From CAZJWR01 sp964549765 (GTDB taxonomy: Bacteria; Zixibacteria; MSB-5A5; GN15; JAAZOE01), in contig CAZJWR010000001.1 in the NCBI GenBank assembly GCA_964549765.1, positions 65,381 through 129,380 of the forward strand: 64,000 bases of DNA, given 5' to 3'. A model generated the notes under the pieces. It made no database searches. It saw only the letters and a program-made list of their open reading frames with translations, and was not told the DNA's origin. Numbering within the stretch: position 1 is the stretch's first letter; the number at the start of each line of letters is the position of its first letter. Position numbers and translations under genes: made by a program. Of this stretch, positions 26,002-34,781 are shown piece after piece.

Positions 26002-26928
26002 ATGGATATGATTTCCCCGATTATTATTAGACGTATTGTGCGGCACACGGCGATAGCCCTTGCCCTTGTCGTTTTGATATCGTGCGGCGGCAAAAATCCC
26101 GTCCCGAAATTCGACGGCGATCGGGCCTTCAAGCTGCTGGTGATGCAGACCGATCTGGGACCGCGAGTCCCCGGGTCGTCCGGATGGGAACAATTTCAGT
26201 CGATGGCCCGGCAGTTCTTCGATTCATTGGGCGTCACATACGAAACGCAGCCTTTCACATATCCCGATTACCTCCGGGGCGATACCGTGAAACTGGTCAA
26301 CTGGATCGTGCATATCAATCCCGGAAAGGGCAACCGCATTCTGCTTGGGGCGCATTATGACAGCCGGCCCCGGGCCGACTACGATCCCGATCCGAACCGG
26401 CGCGATCAGCCCATTCCGGGCGCCAACGACGGCGCGTCGGGCACGGCCGTGTTGATGCACATGTGCGAACTGATGGTGGCCGCGCCGCCGGCGGTGGGAG
26501 TCGATCTGGTGTTGTTCGACGGGGAGGATTACGGGCCGCCGGGCCGCAACGATCAATATCTTCTGGGGTCGACCCATTATGCCTCGAATTACGACGGAGA
26601 TTACGACTTTGGCATCATCATCGACATGATTGGCGATAGCGATTTGAATATTTATCGCGAGGTGTTTTCCGAGCGGTATGTCAAGGATATAAACGACCTG
26701 GTCTGGAATACGGCGGCGCGGTTAGGGGTGTCGGCGTTTATCGACAGCCTCAAATATGAAGTTATCGACGATCATCTGCCGCTTATCTCGGGCGGCATTC
26801 CGACCATCGACGTGATCGATTTTGATTATCCGTATTGGCACACGCTGGCCGACACGCCGGATAAATGTTCTCCGGCCTCGTTGGATGCGGTGGGCCGGGT
26901 CTTATTGGATGTGGTCTATGGGCGCTGA
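26002..26928 (+). CDS. M28-family lipoprotein, glutaminyl-cyclase-like
   Basis: A 308-residue protein with a signal peptide and lipobox (LVVLISCGG, Cys near residue 23). The fold is that of M28 zinc hydrolases close to type II glutaminyl cyclases. Metal ligands visible in order: GAHYDSRP (His), ANDGASGTA (Asp), FDGEDYG (Glu), IDMIGDSD (Asp) and PYWHTLADT (His). Glutaminyl cyclases turn N-terminal Gln into pyroglutamate; the same fold also includes aminopeptidases, so the assignment is not certain. ATG 26002 is preferred over 25978 because the latter overlaps the promoter spacer and adds nothing to the signal peptide. The stop lies 11 bases inside selA. Confidence 0.8.
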   Translation: MDMISPIIIRRIVRHTAIALALVVLISCGGKNPVPKFDGDRAFKLLVMQTDLGPRVPGSSGWEQFQSMARQFFDSLGVTYETQPFTYPDYLRGDTVKLVNWIVHINPGKGNRILLGAHYDSRPRADYDPDPNRRDQPIPGANDGASGTAVLMHMCELMVAAPPAVGVDLVLFDGEDYGPPGRNDQYLLGSTHYASNYDGDYDFGIIIDMIGDSDLNIYREVFSERYVKDINDLVWNTAARLGVSAFIDSLKYEVIDDHLPLISGGIPTIDVIDFDYPYWHTLADTPDKCSPASLDAVGRVLLDVVYGR

Positions 26929-28300
26929 CTCCTCGCGTGAATTCACCGGTCTTCGGGATTTCCCCTCGGTGGAAGTATTTTCGGGGATCCCTCAATTATC
27001 GCCATACGTGGAGACGCTGACGCGGCCGGTGGTGGTTGAAGTCGTCAAAAGGGTCATCGCCGACTACAAGGAGAAGTTCTCATCGGGCGGAAAAACCGTG
27101 ACGGAAAATAATCTCATCCGGGGTGTCGTTAGTGAACTCAATCGTCTCACGCTTCAGCAATTGATGCCAGTTGTCAATGGAACGGGGATTGTTATTCATA
27201 CCAATCTCGGGCGGGCGCCGATATCCGAAGAGATGATTCACAACGCCATGGAGATGGCGTCGGGGTACAGCAACCTGGAATTCGATCTCGCCGGCGGCAA
27301 GCGCGGCAAGCGCGGTGTACTGGTCGAACGGCTGTTGGCGCTAATGTGCGGCGCCGACAGCGGGACCATCGTCAACAACAACGCGGCGGCTTTGTTCGTT
27401 ATTCTCAATACGCTGGCGTATCGCAAGGAGGTGCTGATATCGCGCGGCGAACTGGTTCAGATCGGCGGCGGGTTTCGCATACCGGATATCATGCGAAAAT
27501 CCGGGGTAAAGCTGGTCGAAATCGGCACCACCAATCGGACCTCATTGGCCGACTATGCCGATGCCGTCACCGATCGCACCCGGATGATTCTGAAGGTGCA
27601 TCGGTCAAATTTCACCCAGGCGGGCTTTGTCGAGGAAACCTCGCTTCAGGATTTGTCCGCCTTATGCCGCGAAAAAAAATTGATCCTGACACATGATCTG
27701 GGATCGGGCCTGATGTCGTTTCCACCCGGAATTGCCATCGCCGACGAACCGGATGTGCTGTCTTCGGTGCGCGCCGGGGCTGACCTGACCTGTTTTTCCG
27801 GAGATAAACTGCTGGGGGGCGCCCAGGCCGGACTGATCGTCGGGACGTCCGACCTGATTGCCAGTATCAAGAAGAACCCGCTCTTCCGGACCATTCGTTG
27901 TGACAAGCTCATATTTTCCATCAGCACGCAGGTATTCATGTCGTATCTTCGGGGAACACAATTTTTGGATATCCCCATCTGGCGCATGATCACTGTGCCC
28001 GAGGCTGAGCTTAAAAAACGCGGCGAGGCAATACGGGCGGCGTGTCCGGGACTGGATATCGTCCTCAGAGCCACCGGCGCCTACCTCGGCGGCGGCTCGA
28101 CACCGGGGCAGACCATCCCGTCGCTGGCTGTCGTCATGCGTTCGAGTCTGGCCCCAAATACGCTGGCGGGGCACTTTCGCAAGTATACGCCGCCGATCGT
28201 CGGACGCGTCGAAAACGACGATTTTCTGCTTGATCTACGGACCATCCCGCCGGATAAAGATGCGTTGCTGATTCAGGCCATCCGGGAAATTTTGAGGTAA
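26918..28300 (+). CDS. selA: SelA, L-seryl-tRNA(Sec) selenium transferase
   Basis: A 460-residue PLP enzyme that converts Ser-tRNA(Sec) to Sec-tRNA(Sec) with selenophosphate. Family blocks: GTGIVIHTNLGRAPIS, GKRGKRGVLVERLL, NNNAAALFVILNTLA, and the PLP lysine in CFSGDKLLGGAQAGLIVG (K297). The C-terminal part holds GGGSTPGQTIPSLAV. The N-terminal domain that binds tRNA(Sec) is present (about 1-75). ATG 26918 gives normal length and overlaps the upstream gene by 11 bases. selB follows 2 bases after the stop. Confidence 0.96.
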   Translation: MGADSSREFTGLRDFPSVEVFSGIPQLSPYVETLTRPVVVEVVKRVIADYKEKFSSGGKTVTENNLIRGVVSELNRLTLQQLMPVVNGTGIVIHTNLGRAPISEEMIHNAMEMASGYSNLEFDLAGGKRGKRGVLVERLLALMCGADSGTIVNNNAAALFVILNTLAYRKEVLISRGELVQIGGGFRIPDIMRKSGVKLVEIGTTNRTSLADYADAVTDRTRMILKVHRSNFTQAGFVEETSLQDLSALCREKKLILTHDLGSGLMSFPPGIAIADEPDVLSSVRAGADLTCFSGDKLLGGAQAGLIVGTSDLIASIKKNPLFRTIRCDKLIFSISTQVFMSYLRGTQFLDIPIWRMITVPEAELKKRGEAIRAACPGLDIVLRATGAYLGGGSTPGQTIPSLAVVMRSSLAPNTLAGHFRKYTPPIVGRVENDDFLLDLRTIPPDKDALLIQAIREILR

Positions 28301-28302
28301 TC

Positions 28303-30201
28303 ATGTTCGTCCTGGGAACGGCGGGCCATATCGACCACGGCAAATCATCCCTGATCAAAGCCATGACAGGCATCGATCCCGACCGCCTTCCGGAGGAAAA
28401 AGAGCGGGGCATGACCATCGATCTGGGTTTCGCCTGGCTAAATCTTCCTGACGGCGAACGCGTCGGATTCGTCGATGTGCCCGGCCATGAACGGTTCGTG
28501 CGCAACATGGTGGCCGGCGCCGGCGGCGTCAATGCCGCCATGCTGGTGGTCGCCGCCGATGACGGCTGGATGCCCCAGACGCAGGAACATTTCGATATTC
28601 TCCGCCTGCTGGATATCAAATACGGACTGGTGGCTGTGACCAAGATCGATCTGGTCGAAAAGGACTGGCTCGATCTGGTCGTCGCCGACGTCGCCGCCAA
28701 AGTATCCGGGTCGTTCCTCGACGGCGCGCCGATCTCCCCCGTTTCATCTACTACCGGTGAGGGCGTGGATAAGATCGTCGCCGCCGTCATCGAAATCGGC
28801 CGGCATTTGAAGCAGGTTGAAGATATCGGCAAGGCGCGATTGTTCATCGACCGCGCATTCGTCTTGACCGGCATCGGCGTAGTGGTCACCGGCACCAGCC
28901 GGGGGGGAGGCTTTTCCGCCGACAGCGATGTGTATCATTTCCCCGCCGGCAAACGCGTTAAAATCCGCACCCTGCAATCGCACGAGGAAAAAGTCGACCG
29001 GGTCGGGCCGGGCGCCCGCGTGGCGATTAACCTGTCCGGCGTGGATCGCGAAGGGATCAACCGCGGCGACGTCATCACCGGATTCGACTATCTTCCGCGC
29101 CCGAATTTCCTTGCTGTGCATGTCAGCAACCTGAATACATCGGCCATCTCTCTGAAGGAGGGGCGGAAAGTCCTTATCATCCACGGGACGACCGAGACGG
29201 AAGCGATTATGCGGCCCTTCGACGGGGCCGGAATCAAACCCGGCGCGGACGGGCTGGCAATTATCAAGACCGACGATCCGCTGGCGGCCTTTGTCAGTGA
29301 TCATTTTATTGCGCGTCTCCCGACGCCTCAGGTGACCATCGGCGGCGGCATGGTGCTCGATATTCTTGACCGGTACCCGCGCCGCAAGGAACTGCCGGCG
29401 ATGGCCGATTACCTGAACCGCCGACGCGGCGGCGATCTCGGTGAATTGATCCACACCGAATTGGCCAAAAAATATTTTATGCCGCAATCGGAATTTCTGA
29501 CCTACACCAATTTTTCCTCGGCGCAGATAGAGCAGGCGGTCGGCGGGTTGCTGTCGAGCGGGGAGGCGGCGGCTTTTGACGGCAATCTGGTGTTGAAGGA
29601 AAACATCGCGGACCCGACCGACAGTATCCGTCGCGAATTGGAAAAAACGCATGCGGCCAAATCATATCTCAAGGGAATGACCGCCGAGGAACTGATACGT
29701 ATTCTTCGCATCCGCGACCAGGAACAGTTTCTGCTGGTGCTGAAATATCTTGAGAGTTCGGGGACGCTGGGACGTTCTCGGCAATTCTATCATCTGCCGG
29801 AATTCACGCCGACGCTGGACGAAAAGCTGTCACGGCAGGCCGAATCGATCGTGAAAGCCTCGCAAGATGCCGGGCATAATTATCTGACCTTTGCCGAAAT
29901 CGAAGCCCAATTTCCCGGCAGCCGCAAAACCCTGGATTTTCTTTTCGAGGAAAAGCGCCTGCGGGCCATCGGTTCGCAGTTCGTCATGCCGGAATCGACA
30001 TGGAAAGAAATTGTCGCGTATATCGAACAGGCGATAAACGGCCAGGGAAAATTCACCGTCGCGGATTTTCGCGACCGGTTCGGATCGAGCCGCAAATACG
30101 CCCTGCCGGTGCTGGAATATCTCGACCGCATCAATATCACCCGCCGGGAGGGGGATTATCGCGTCAAAGGAGCCGACTTCAATGAACGCCATTCTCTATA
30201 A
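28303..30201 (+). CDS. selB: SelB, selenocysteine-specific elongation factor
   Basis: A 632-residue translational GTPase. G1 GTAGHIDHGKSSLIKAMTG, G3 FVDVPGHERFVRNM and G4 TKIDL motifs are intact. The domain order is G domain (1-170), two EF-Tu-like barrels (about 175-360) and four winged-helix-like modules at the C-terminus (about 375-632) that bind the SECIS hairpin in the mRNA. SelB delivers Sec-tRNA(Sec) to UGA codons. The operon partner is selA. The gene's last 20 bases overlap the amidohydrolase gene. Confidence 0.96.
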   Translation: MFVLGTAGHIDHGKSSLIKAMTGIDPDRLPEEKERGMTIDLGFAWLNLPDGERVGFVDVPGHERFVRNMVAGAGGVNAAMLVVAADDGWMPQTQEHFDILRLLDIKYGLVAVTKIDLVEKDWLDLVVADVAAKVSGSFLDGAPISPVSSTTGEGVDKIVAAVIEIGRHLKQVEDIGKARLFIDRAFVLTGIGVVVTGTSRGGGFSADSDVYHFPAGKRVKIRTLQSHEEKVDRVGPGARVAINLSGVDREGINRGDVITGFDYLPRPNFLAVHVSNLNTSAISLKEGRKVLIIHGTTETEAIMRPFDGAGIKPGADGLAIIKTDDPLAAFVSDHFIARLPTPQVTIGGGMVLDILDRYPRRKELPAMADYLNRRRGGDLGELIHTELAKKYFMPQSEFLTYTNFSSAQIEQAVGGLLSSGEAAAFDGNLVLKENIADPTDSIRRELEKTHAAKSYLKGMTAEELIRILRIRDQEQFLLVLKYLESSGTLGRSRQFYHLPEFTPTLDEKLSRQAESIVKASQDAGHNYLTFAEIEAQFPGSRKTLDFLFEEKRLRAIGSQFVMPESTWKEIVAYIEQAINGQGKFTVADFRDRFGSSRKYALPVLEYLDRINITRREGDYRVKGADFNERHSL

Positions 30202-31774
30202 CGGCCGAATCTATCCACAATATCGTATCGCAAAACGCCCGACCGCCGTGGTTTTCACGGGCGGGAAAATCGTCGAGCTCGGATATGACGTGAAATCTCT
30301 GGTGCGGAGATATCCCCGTCATCGAGCTATCGATCTCGACGGACGCGTCGTCCTGCCCGGTTTTGTAGACAGCCACGTTCACTTCTATTTCTGGACAGCG
30401 ACGCTGGATACGGTGCATCTGGATCATACCGAGACATTCGATGACGCGCTCAAGGCCATCGAATCATTTGTTACCAGCGGCGTATCGGGCGAATGGATCG
30501 TCGGCGATGGCTGGTCGGCGGATCGATGGGACCCCTATCATCTGCCGAATGCGGCGGAGTTGGATGCTGTGACCGGACAGCATCCGGCGGCGCTATTCAG
30601 CAAGGATCAGCATATCCTGTGGGTGAATTCGAAGGCAATGGCGATGGGGGGCATCGGCAAAGATACGCCCGATCCGGAGGGAGGCAAAATCGATCGCGAT
30701 GCCGACGGCAATCCGACCGGAATCCTCCGTGAAATCCCCGGATACTTTCCGGTATTCCGGCTCGTGGGCAAGCCGGATGCGAGCCGCATGGACCGCATGT
30801 GGCGCAAAGCCGAACGGATTGCCTATTCGCGAGGGGTGACCGGATTTCATTCGATGGACGGTCATGAAGGCTGGCAGTATTTTCAGAAACGACACGCGGA
30901 GGGGAAACTGGGATTCCGCATTCAGTACTATTTCCCGGTGGCGATGCTCGATGCCGTCATCGCCGACAAGATGATATCCGGATTGGGCGACGATACTCTC
31001 CGCGTCGGTGGGATTAAAATTTTTGCCGACGGCTCATTGGGGGCGCAGACGGCGTACATGAAAAAGCCGTACCGTGGCAAAAAGGACGACTGCGGCGTAG
31101 CCGTCACCGAATTGGACGAATTGACGCTCCATGTCGGAAAAGCCATCCGCAATAATCTCGCCTGCGCCATCCATGCCATCGGGGACAAGGCGGTGGCTAA
31201 CGTTATCACGGCGTATCTGTCGGCGGGGTATCGATCTCATCTGCGGAATCGCATCGAACACCTTCAATTGATCTCCCGCGAGGACGTACCGCGATTGAAA
31301 AAATCCCATGTGGTGGCCTCGATGCAGCCGAGCCATTGCCCGTCGGATCGGCAATTGGTCGCCGCATACTGGGGAGAACGGGGCCGGAATGCGTATATCT
31401 TTAAAACCTTACTTAAAACGGGTATACCGCTGACATTCGGTTCCGACTGCCCGATCGAGCCGCTTGATCCCGTAGGCGGGATCCATGCCGCCGTCAATAG
31501 AAACGGATTCGGCGAACGCGGCGGACGGTTTTATCCCGAGGAGCGCTTGACCGTCTCGCAAACCGTGCACGGATTCACCACCGGGCCGGCATATGCGTCG
31601 GGTCGGGAATCATTCGCTGGCAAAATCGCACCGGGATATCAGGCCGATCTGGTCATCCTCGATGACGATATCTACTCTATGCCGAAAGCAGACATCCATA
31701 AAGCGCAGACTGCCGCCACGCTATTCGACGGCAAAATCGTCTATGACTGCGGTTCGCTCGATCTTGGAAAATAG
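30182..31774 (+). CDS. YtcJ-like amidohydrolase
   Basis: A 530-residue protein of the amidohydrolase superfamily, Amidohydro_3 type. The metal-site HVHFYF motif follows the first barrel strand (GFVDSHVHF). Later blocks are KIFADGSLGAQTA, the AIHAIGDKAVANV segment with a metal-binding His, RIEHLQL and the FGSDCPIEPLDP motif with the catalytic Asp. The substrate cannot be read. Members hydrolyse amides and related bonds, and exoenzyme-like ones act on N-substituted formamides. The start ATG 30182 lies inside selB, with AGGAG 9 bases upstream, so it may be co-translated with selB. Confidence 0.85.
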   Translation: MNAILYNGRIYPQYRIAKRPTAVVFTGGKIVELGYDVKSLVRRYPRHRAIDLDGRVVLPGFVDSHVHFYFWTATLDTVHLDHTETFDDALKAIESFVTSGVSGEWIVGDGWSADRWDPYHLPNAAELDAVTGQHPAALFSKDQHILWVNSKAMAMGGIGKDTPDPEGGKIDRDADGNPTGILREIPGYFPVFRLVGKPDASRMDRMWRKAERIAYSRGVTGFHSMDGHEGWQYFQKRHAEGKLGFRIQYYFPVAMLDAVIADKMISGLGDDTLRVGGIKIFADGSLGAQTAYMKKPYRGKKDDCGVAVTELDELTLHVGKAIRNNLACAIHAIGDKAVANVITAYLSAGYRSHLRNRIEHLQLISREDVPRLKKSHVVASMQPSHCPSDRQLVAAYWGERGRNAYIFKTLLKTGIPLTFGSDCPIEPLDPVGGIHAAVNRNGFGERGGRFYPEERLTVSQTVHGFTTGPAYASGRESFAGKIAPGYQADLVILDDDIYSMPKADIHKAQTAATLFDGKIVYDCGSLDLGK

Positions 31775-31777
31775 TCT

Positions 31778-31794
31778 CTGGCCCGCGGGGCCGG
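31778..31794 (+). terminator. Stem-loop after the amidohydrolase gene, no T tract
   Basis: Seven-pair stem CTGGCCC/GGGCCGG with a GCG loop, 4 bases after the stop. It has no following T run, so it is at best a weak or Rho-assisted terminator or an mRNA-end stabiliser. Confidence 0.35.
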
Positions 31795-31907
31795 AGCGGC
31801 GATTTCACGCAATCGACCTTGACTCAATGACTTACAAAATTAATTGCTGAAATATCAATAACGGTCGTATTTGTGCCATATAAAGGCAATAAGTCTCGAT
31901 TTTTATT

Positions 31908-31936
31908 TTGATTTCAGCGGGCGGTTGACCTAAAAT
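31908..31936 (+). promoter_or_regulatory. Candidate glnA promoter TTGATT-N17-TAAAAT
   Basis: -35 TTGATT (31908-31913), 17-base spacer, -10 TAAAAT (31931-31936). First base near 31943, a leader of about 28 bases with GAGGAG before the glnA ATG. The stretch from 31850 to 31930 is A+T-rich. No clear nitrogen-regulator site was recognised. Confidence 0.55.
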
Positions 31937-31970
31937 ACCGGTTTTAACGCGGACGAGTGAGGAGAACGCT

Positions 31971-33296
31971 ATGGCGAAGACCAAAGAAGAAATCATCCGG
32001 CAAATAGACGAAGCCGGGGTGCGCTACATACGGCTGTGCTTCACGGATATTCTGGGTCGGCTGAAGGGAATGGCCCTGACGCGGGCTGAGATAGAAGACG
32101 CTATCGACAGCGGCCAGGGATTTGACGGCTCGTCAATCGAAGGTTTCGTCCGGATCGAGGAATCCGACCTGATGGTGATCCCGGATCTGCGGTCCTTTCG
32201 GATCTTCCCTTGGCTGATCGGTGGTGAAAAAGTTGCCATGATGTTCTGTGATATTAAAACTCCACACGGTGAACCATACGACGGCGATCCGCGGTACGTG
32301 TTGCGCAAGACGCTGGCCCGAATCAAAGACAAAGGATGGACGTTTTACACCGGGCCGGAAATCGAATATTTTTACTTCAAGAGCGGTCAGGCGCCGGAGA
32401 TCCTCGACCGCGGCGGGTATTTCGACTACGGCACGGTCGATACCGGGACGACCCTGCGCAAGAAAACCGTCAACGCCCTGCAGGCGATCGGCATCCCCGT
32501 GGAATGTTCGCATCATGAAGTGGCGCCGTCGCAGCATGAAATCGACCTCAAGTATCATGACGCGCTGGTCATGGCCGATTTCGCCCAACTGTGCAAGTTC
32601 ATCGTCAAGGAAATCGCCCTCGAAAACGGCTATTTCGCCACGTTCATGCCCAAGCCGTTGTTCGGAGAAAACGGCTCCGGGATGCATACCCATATGTCGA
32701 TTTTTGAGAACGGCCACAATCTGTTCTTCGATAAAGAAAAGCCGTATCAGTTGTCGAAGCTGGCCCAGCATTTCGTCGCGGGCGTTCTCCATCATATCAA
32801 AGAAATTACCCTGATCACCAATCAATGGGTGAATTCATACAAGCGGCTGGTGAGCGGATACGAAGCCCCGGTGTACATGTCGTGGGGCCGCCGCAACCGT
32901 TCCTCACTGCTCCGTGTGCCGATGTACAAGCTGGGCAAGGAGAAGTCGATGCGGGTGGAACTGCGTTCGCCTGATCCAGGGTGCAATCCGTATCTGGCGT
33001 TTGCTGTCATGCTGGCAGCCGGATTGAACGGTATAGAGAAGAATTATCCATTGCCCGACCCGATCGAACAGAATATTTTCCATATGAGCCTCGATGAGCG
33101 CGCCAATGTGAATATCCAATCTTTGCCGGGCACCTTGGAGGAGGCTATCAAAGCCGCCGAAAATTCGCAGCTATTGAACGACACGCTGGGCGAGACCATG
33201 TTCGAGAAATTACTGGCCAACAAACGAGTGGAATGGGACAATTTTCGCATTCACGTCAGCGATTATGAGATAGAGAACTACATGTCCATGCTGTAA
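31971..33296 (+). CDS. glnA: Glutamine synthetase, type I
   Basis: A 441-residue enzyme making glutamine from glutamate, ammonia and ATP. Beta-grasp domain at 1-100 (DGSSIEGF), then the catalytic barrel with EIEYFYF, GMHTHMSIF, APVYMSWGRRNRSSLLR and RVELRSPDPGCNPYLAFA. The length and the lack of the extra insertion fit the GSI-alpha subgroup (as in Bacillus and many FCB-group and archaeal enzymes). The Tyr adenylylation segment of GSI-beta is not evident, so control is probably feedback rather than covalent. gatA starts 18 bases after the stop, suggesting an operon that links glutamine supply and glutamine-using enzymes. Confidence 0.96.
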   Translation: MAKTKEEIIRQIDEAGVRYIRLCFTDILGRLKGMALTRAEIEDAIDSGQGFDGSSIEGFVRIEESDLMVIPDLRSFRIFPWLIGGEKVAMMFCDIKTPHGEPYDGDPRYVLRKTLARIKDKGWTFYTGPEIEYFYFKSGQAPEILDRGGYFDYGTVDTGTTLRKKTVNALQAIGIPVECSHHEVAPSQHEIDLKYHDALVMADFAQLCKFIVKEIALENGYFATFMPKPLFGENGSGMHTHMSIFENGHNLFFDKEKPYQLSKLAQHFVAGVLHHIKEITLITNQWVNSYKRLVSGYEAPVYMSWGRRNRSSLLRVPMYKLGKEKSMRVELRSPDPGCNPYLAFAVMLAAGLNGIEKNYPLPDPIEQNIFHMSLDERANVNIQSLPGTLEEAIKAAENSQLLNDTLGETMFEKLLANKRVEWDNFRIHVSDYEIENYMSML

Positions 33297-33314
33297 CGTC
33301 GCTGATGTGCCATA

Positions 33315-34781
33315 ATGATGGTGGCAGATTACAGCAGACTCACCGCCGCGGATATCGTGCGGCGCATACGAAACGGGGAAATAGGCGCGGCCGAACTGGC
33401 CGAGGCCGCGCTCGATCTGGCCGAATCCGAAGGTCGACGCCTGAATGCCGTAATCACTACCTGCCGTGAACGAGCATTGAATCAAGCCGAAAAGATTGAC
33501 CGTCTTGCCGCCGATGATGCCGACCTGCCATCTCTGGCAGGCGTCCCGGTTATTCTCAAGGACAATATCGTCTTGTCCGGCTACCCGACGACCTGCGGCA
33601 GCCGGATGCTTGCCGATTTCGTCTCCCCGTATGACGCCACCTGTGTGAAAAGATTGGAAGAAGCCGGCGCGGTGATTATCGCCAAGGCCAATATGGATGA
33701 GTTCGCTATGGGATCGTCCAACGAAAACAGCGCCTTCGGCCTGGCGACAAATCCAATCCGCGATGATCTCGTCCCCGGCGGATCATCGGGCGGATCGTGT
33801 GCCGCCGTGGCGGCGGGAATCGTACCGCTTGCGTTTGGATCGGATACGGGGGGATCTGTGCGCCAGCCGGCCGGTTTTTGCGGCGTCGTCGGTCTCAAAC
33901 CAACCTATGGCGCGGTGTCGCGTTACGGTCTGGTAGCGTTCGCCTCGTCACTGGATCAGATAGGGCCGATTGCCCGGACGGTGAAAGATTGCGCACTGGC
34001 GTTCGATGCCATCGCCGGCCATGACGAACGCGACGCCACATCGGCTGCTATCGATTGTCCGGATTGCAGCGGTTTCATTGAGAGAGATGCTGACACAAAA
34101 TACCGCTTCGGGATTCCCAACGAATATATGAACGATGATATCGACCCGGAAGTCAGGGAGGCGGTGAAGCGAGCGGAGGAAAAGCTGCGGTCCGACGGTC
34201 ATGCCGTTGTCGAGGTATCTTTCCCGTATACTGATGCCGCGATCGCGGCCTATTACATCATCGCCGACGCCGAAGCCTCATCGAACCTGGCCCGTTATGA
34301 CGGCGTTCGCTATGGTCTATCAAAGGGCCATGATAAAGAAATGAGGGCGATGTATGAATCCACCCGGACAGATGGATTCGGCGACGAGGTCAAGCGGCGG
34401 ATTATGCTGGGGACGTTCGCCTTGTCAGCGGGATATTACGATGCGTATTATCATAAAGCGTCGCAGGTCCGGGAACGTATCCGCCGGGATTTTGAGCAGA
34501 TATTTGCGATGGTCGAAATGATAATATCGCCGACGTCGCCGACGGCGGCGTTCAAACTGGGCGAAAAAATCGACGATCCGCTGGCAATGTACTTATCGGA
34601 TATCCTGACCGTACCGGCCAGTCTGGCCGGTATCCCGGCGATATCTATCCCCTGCGGCAAAACATCCGATGGCCGGCCGATCGGACTTCAGGTCATGGCG
34701 CGGGCTTTTGCCGAAGCCGATCTGCTGGCCGCCGCGCGGCAGGCGGAGACACTCATGGGATATTCCCATGCCGATAGTTGA
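33315..34781 (+). CDS. gatA: GatA, amidase subunit of tRNA-dependent amidotransferase
   Basis: A 488-residue amidase-signature enzyme. The catalytic Lys is in GVPVILKDNI, the cis-Ser in VPGGSSGGSCAAVAAG and the nucleophile Ser in GSDTGGSVRQPA. It frees ammonia from Gln for the GatB kinase, making Gln-tRNA(Gln) and/or Asn-tRNA(Asn). Length is normal. The start is ATG 33315 or 33318; neither has a Shine-Dalgarno. The end overlaps the following hydrolase gene by 14 bases. gatB is two genes on; gatC is not in the window. Confidence 0.95.
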   Translation: MMVADYSRLTAADIVRRIRNGEIGAAELAEAALDLAESEGRRLNAVITTCRERALNQAEKIDRLAADDADLPSLAGVPVILKDNIVLSGYPTTCGSRMLADFVSPYDATCVKRLEEAGAVIIAKANMDEFAMGSSNENSAFGLATNPIRDDLVPGGSSGGSCAAVAAGIVPLAFGSDTGGSVRQPAGFCGVVGLKPTYGAVSRYGLVAFASSLDQIGPIARTVKDCALAFDAIAGHDERDATSAAIDCPDCSGFIERDADTKYRFGIPNEYMNDDIDPEVREAVKRAEEKLRSDGHAVVEVSFPYTDAAIAAYYIIADAEASSNLARYDGVRYGLSKGHDKEMRAMYESTRTDGFGDEVKRRIMLGTFALSAGYYDAYYHKASQVRERIRRDFEQIFAMVEMIISPTSPTAAFKLGEKIDDPLAMYLSDILTVPASLAGIPAISIPCGKTSDGRPIGLQVMARAFAEADLLAAARQAETLMGYSHADS

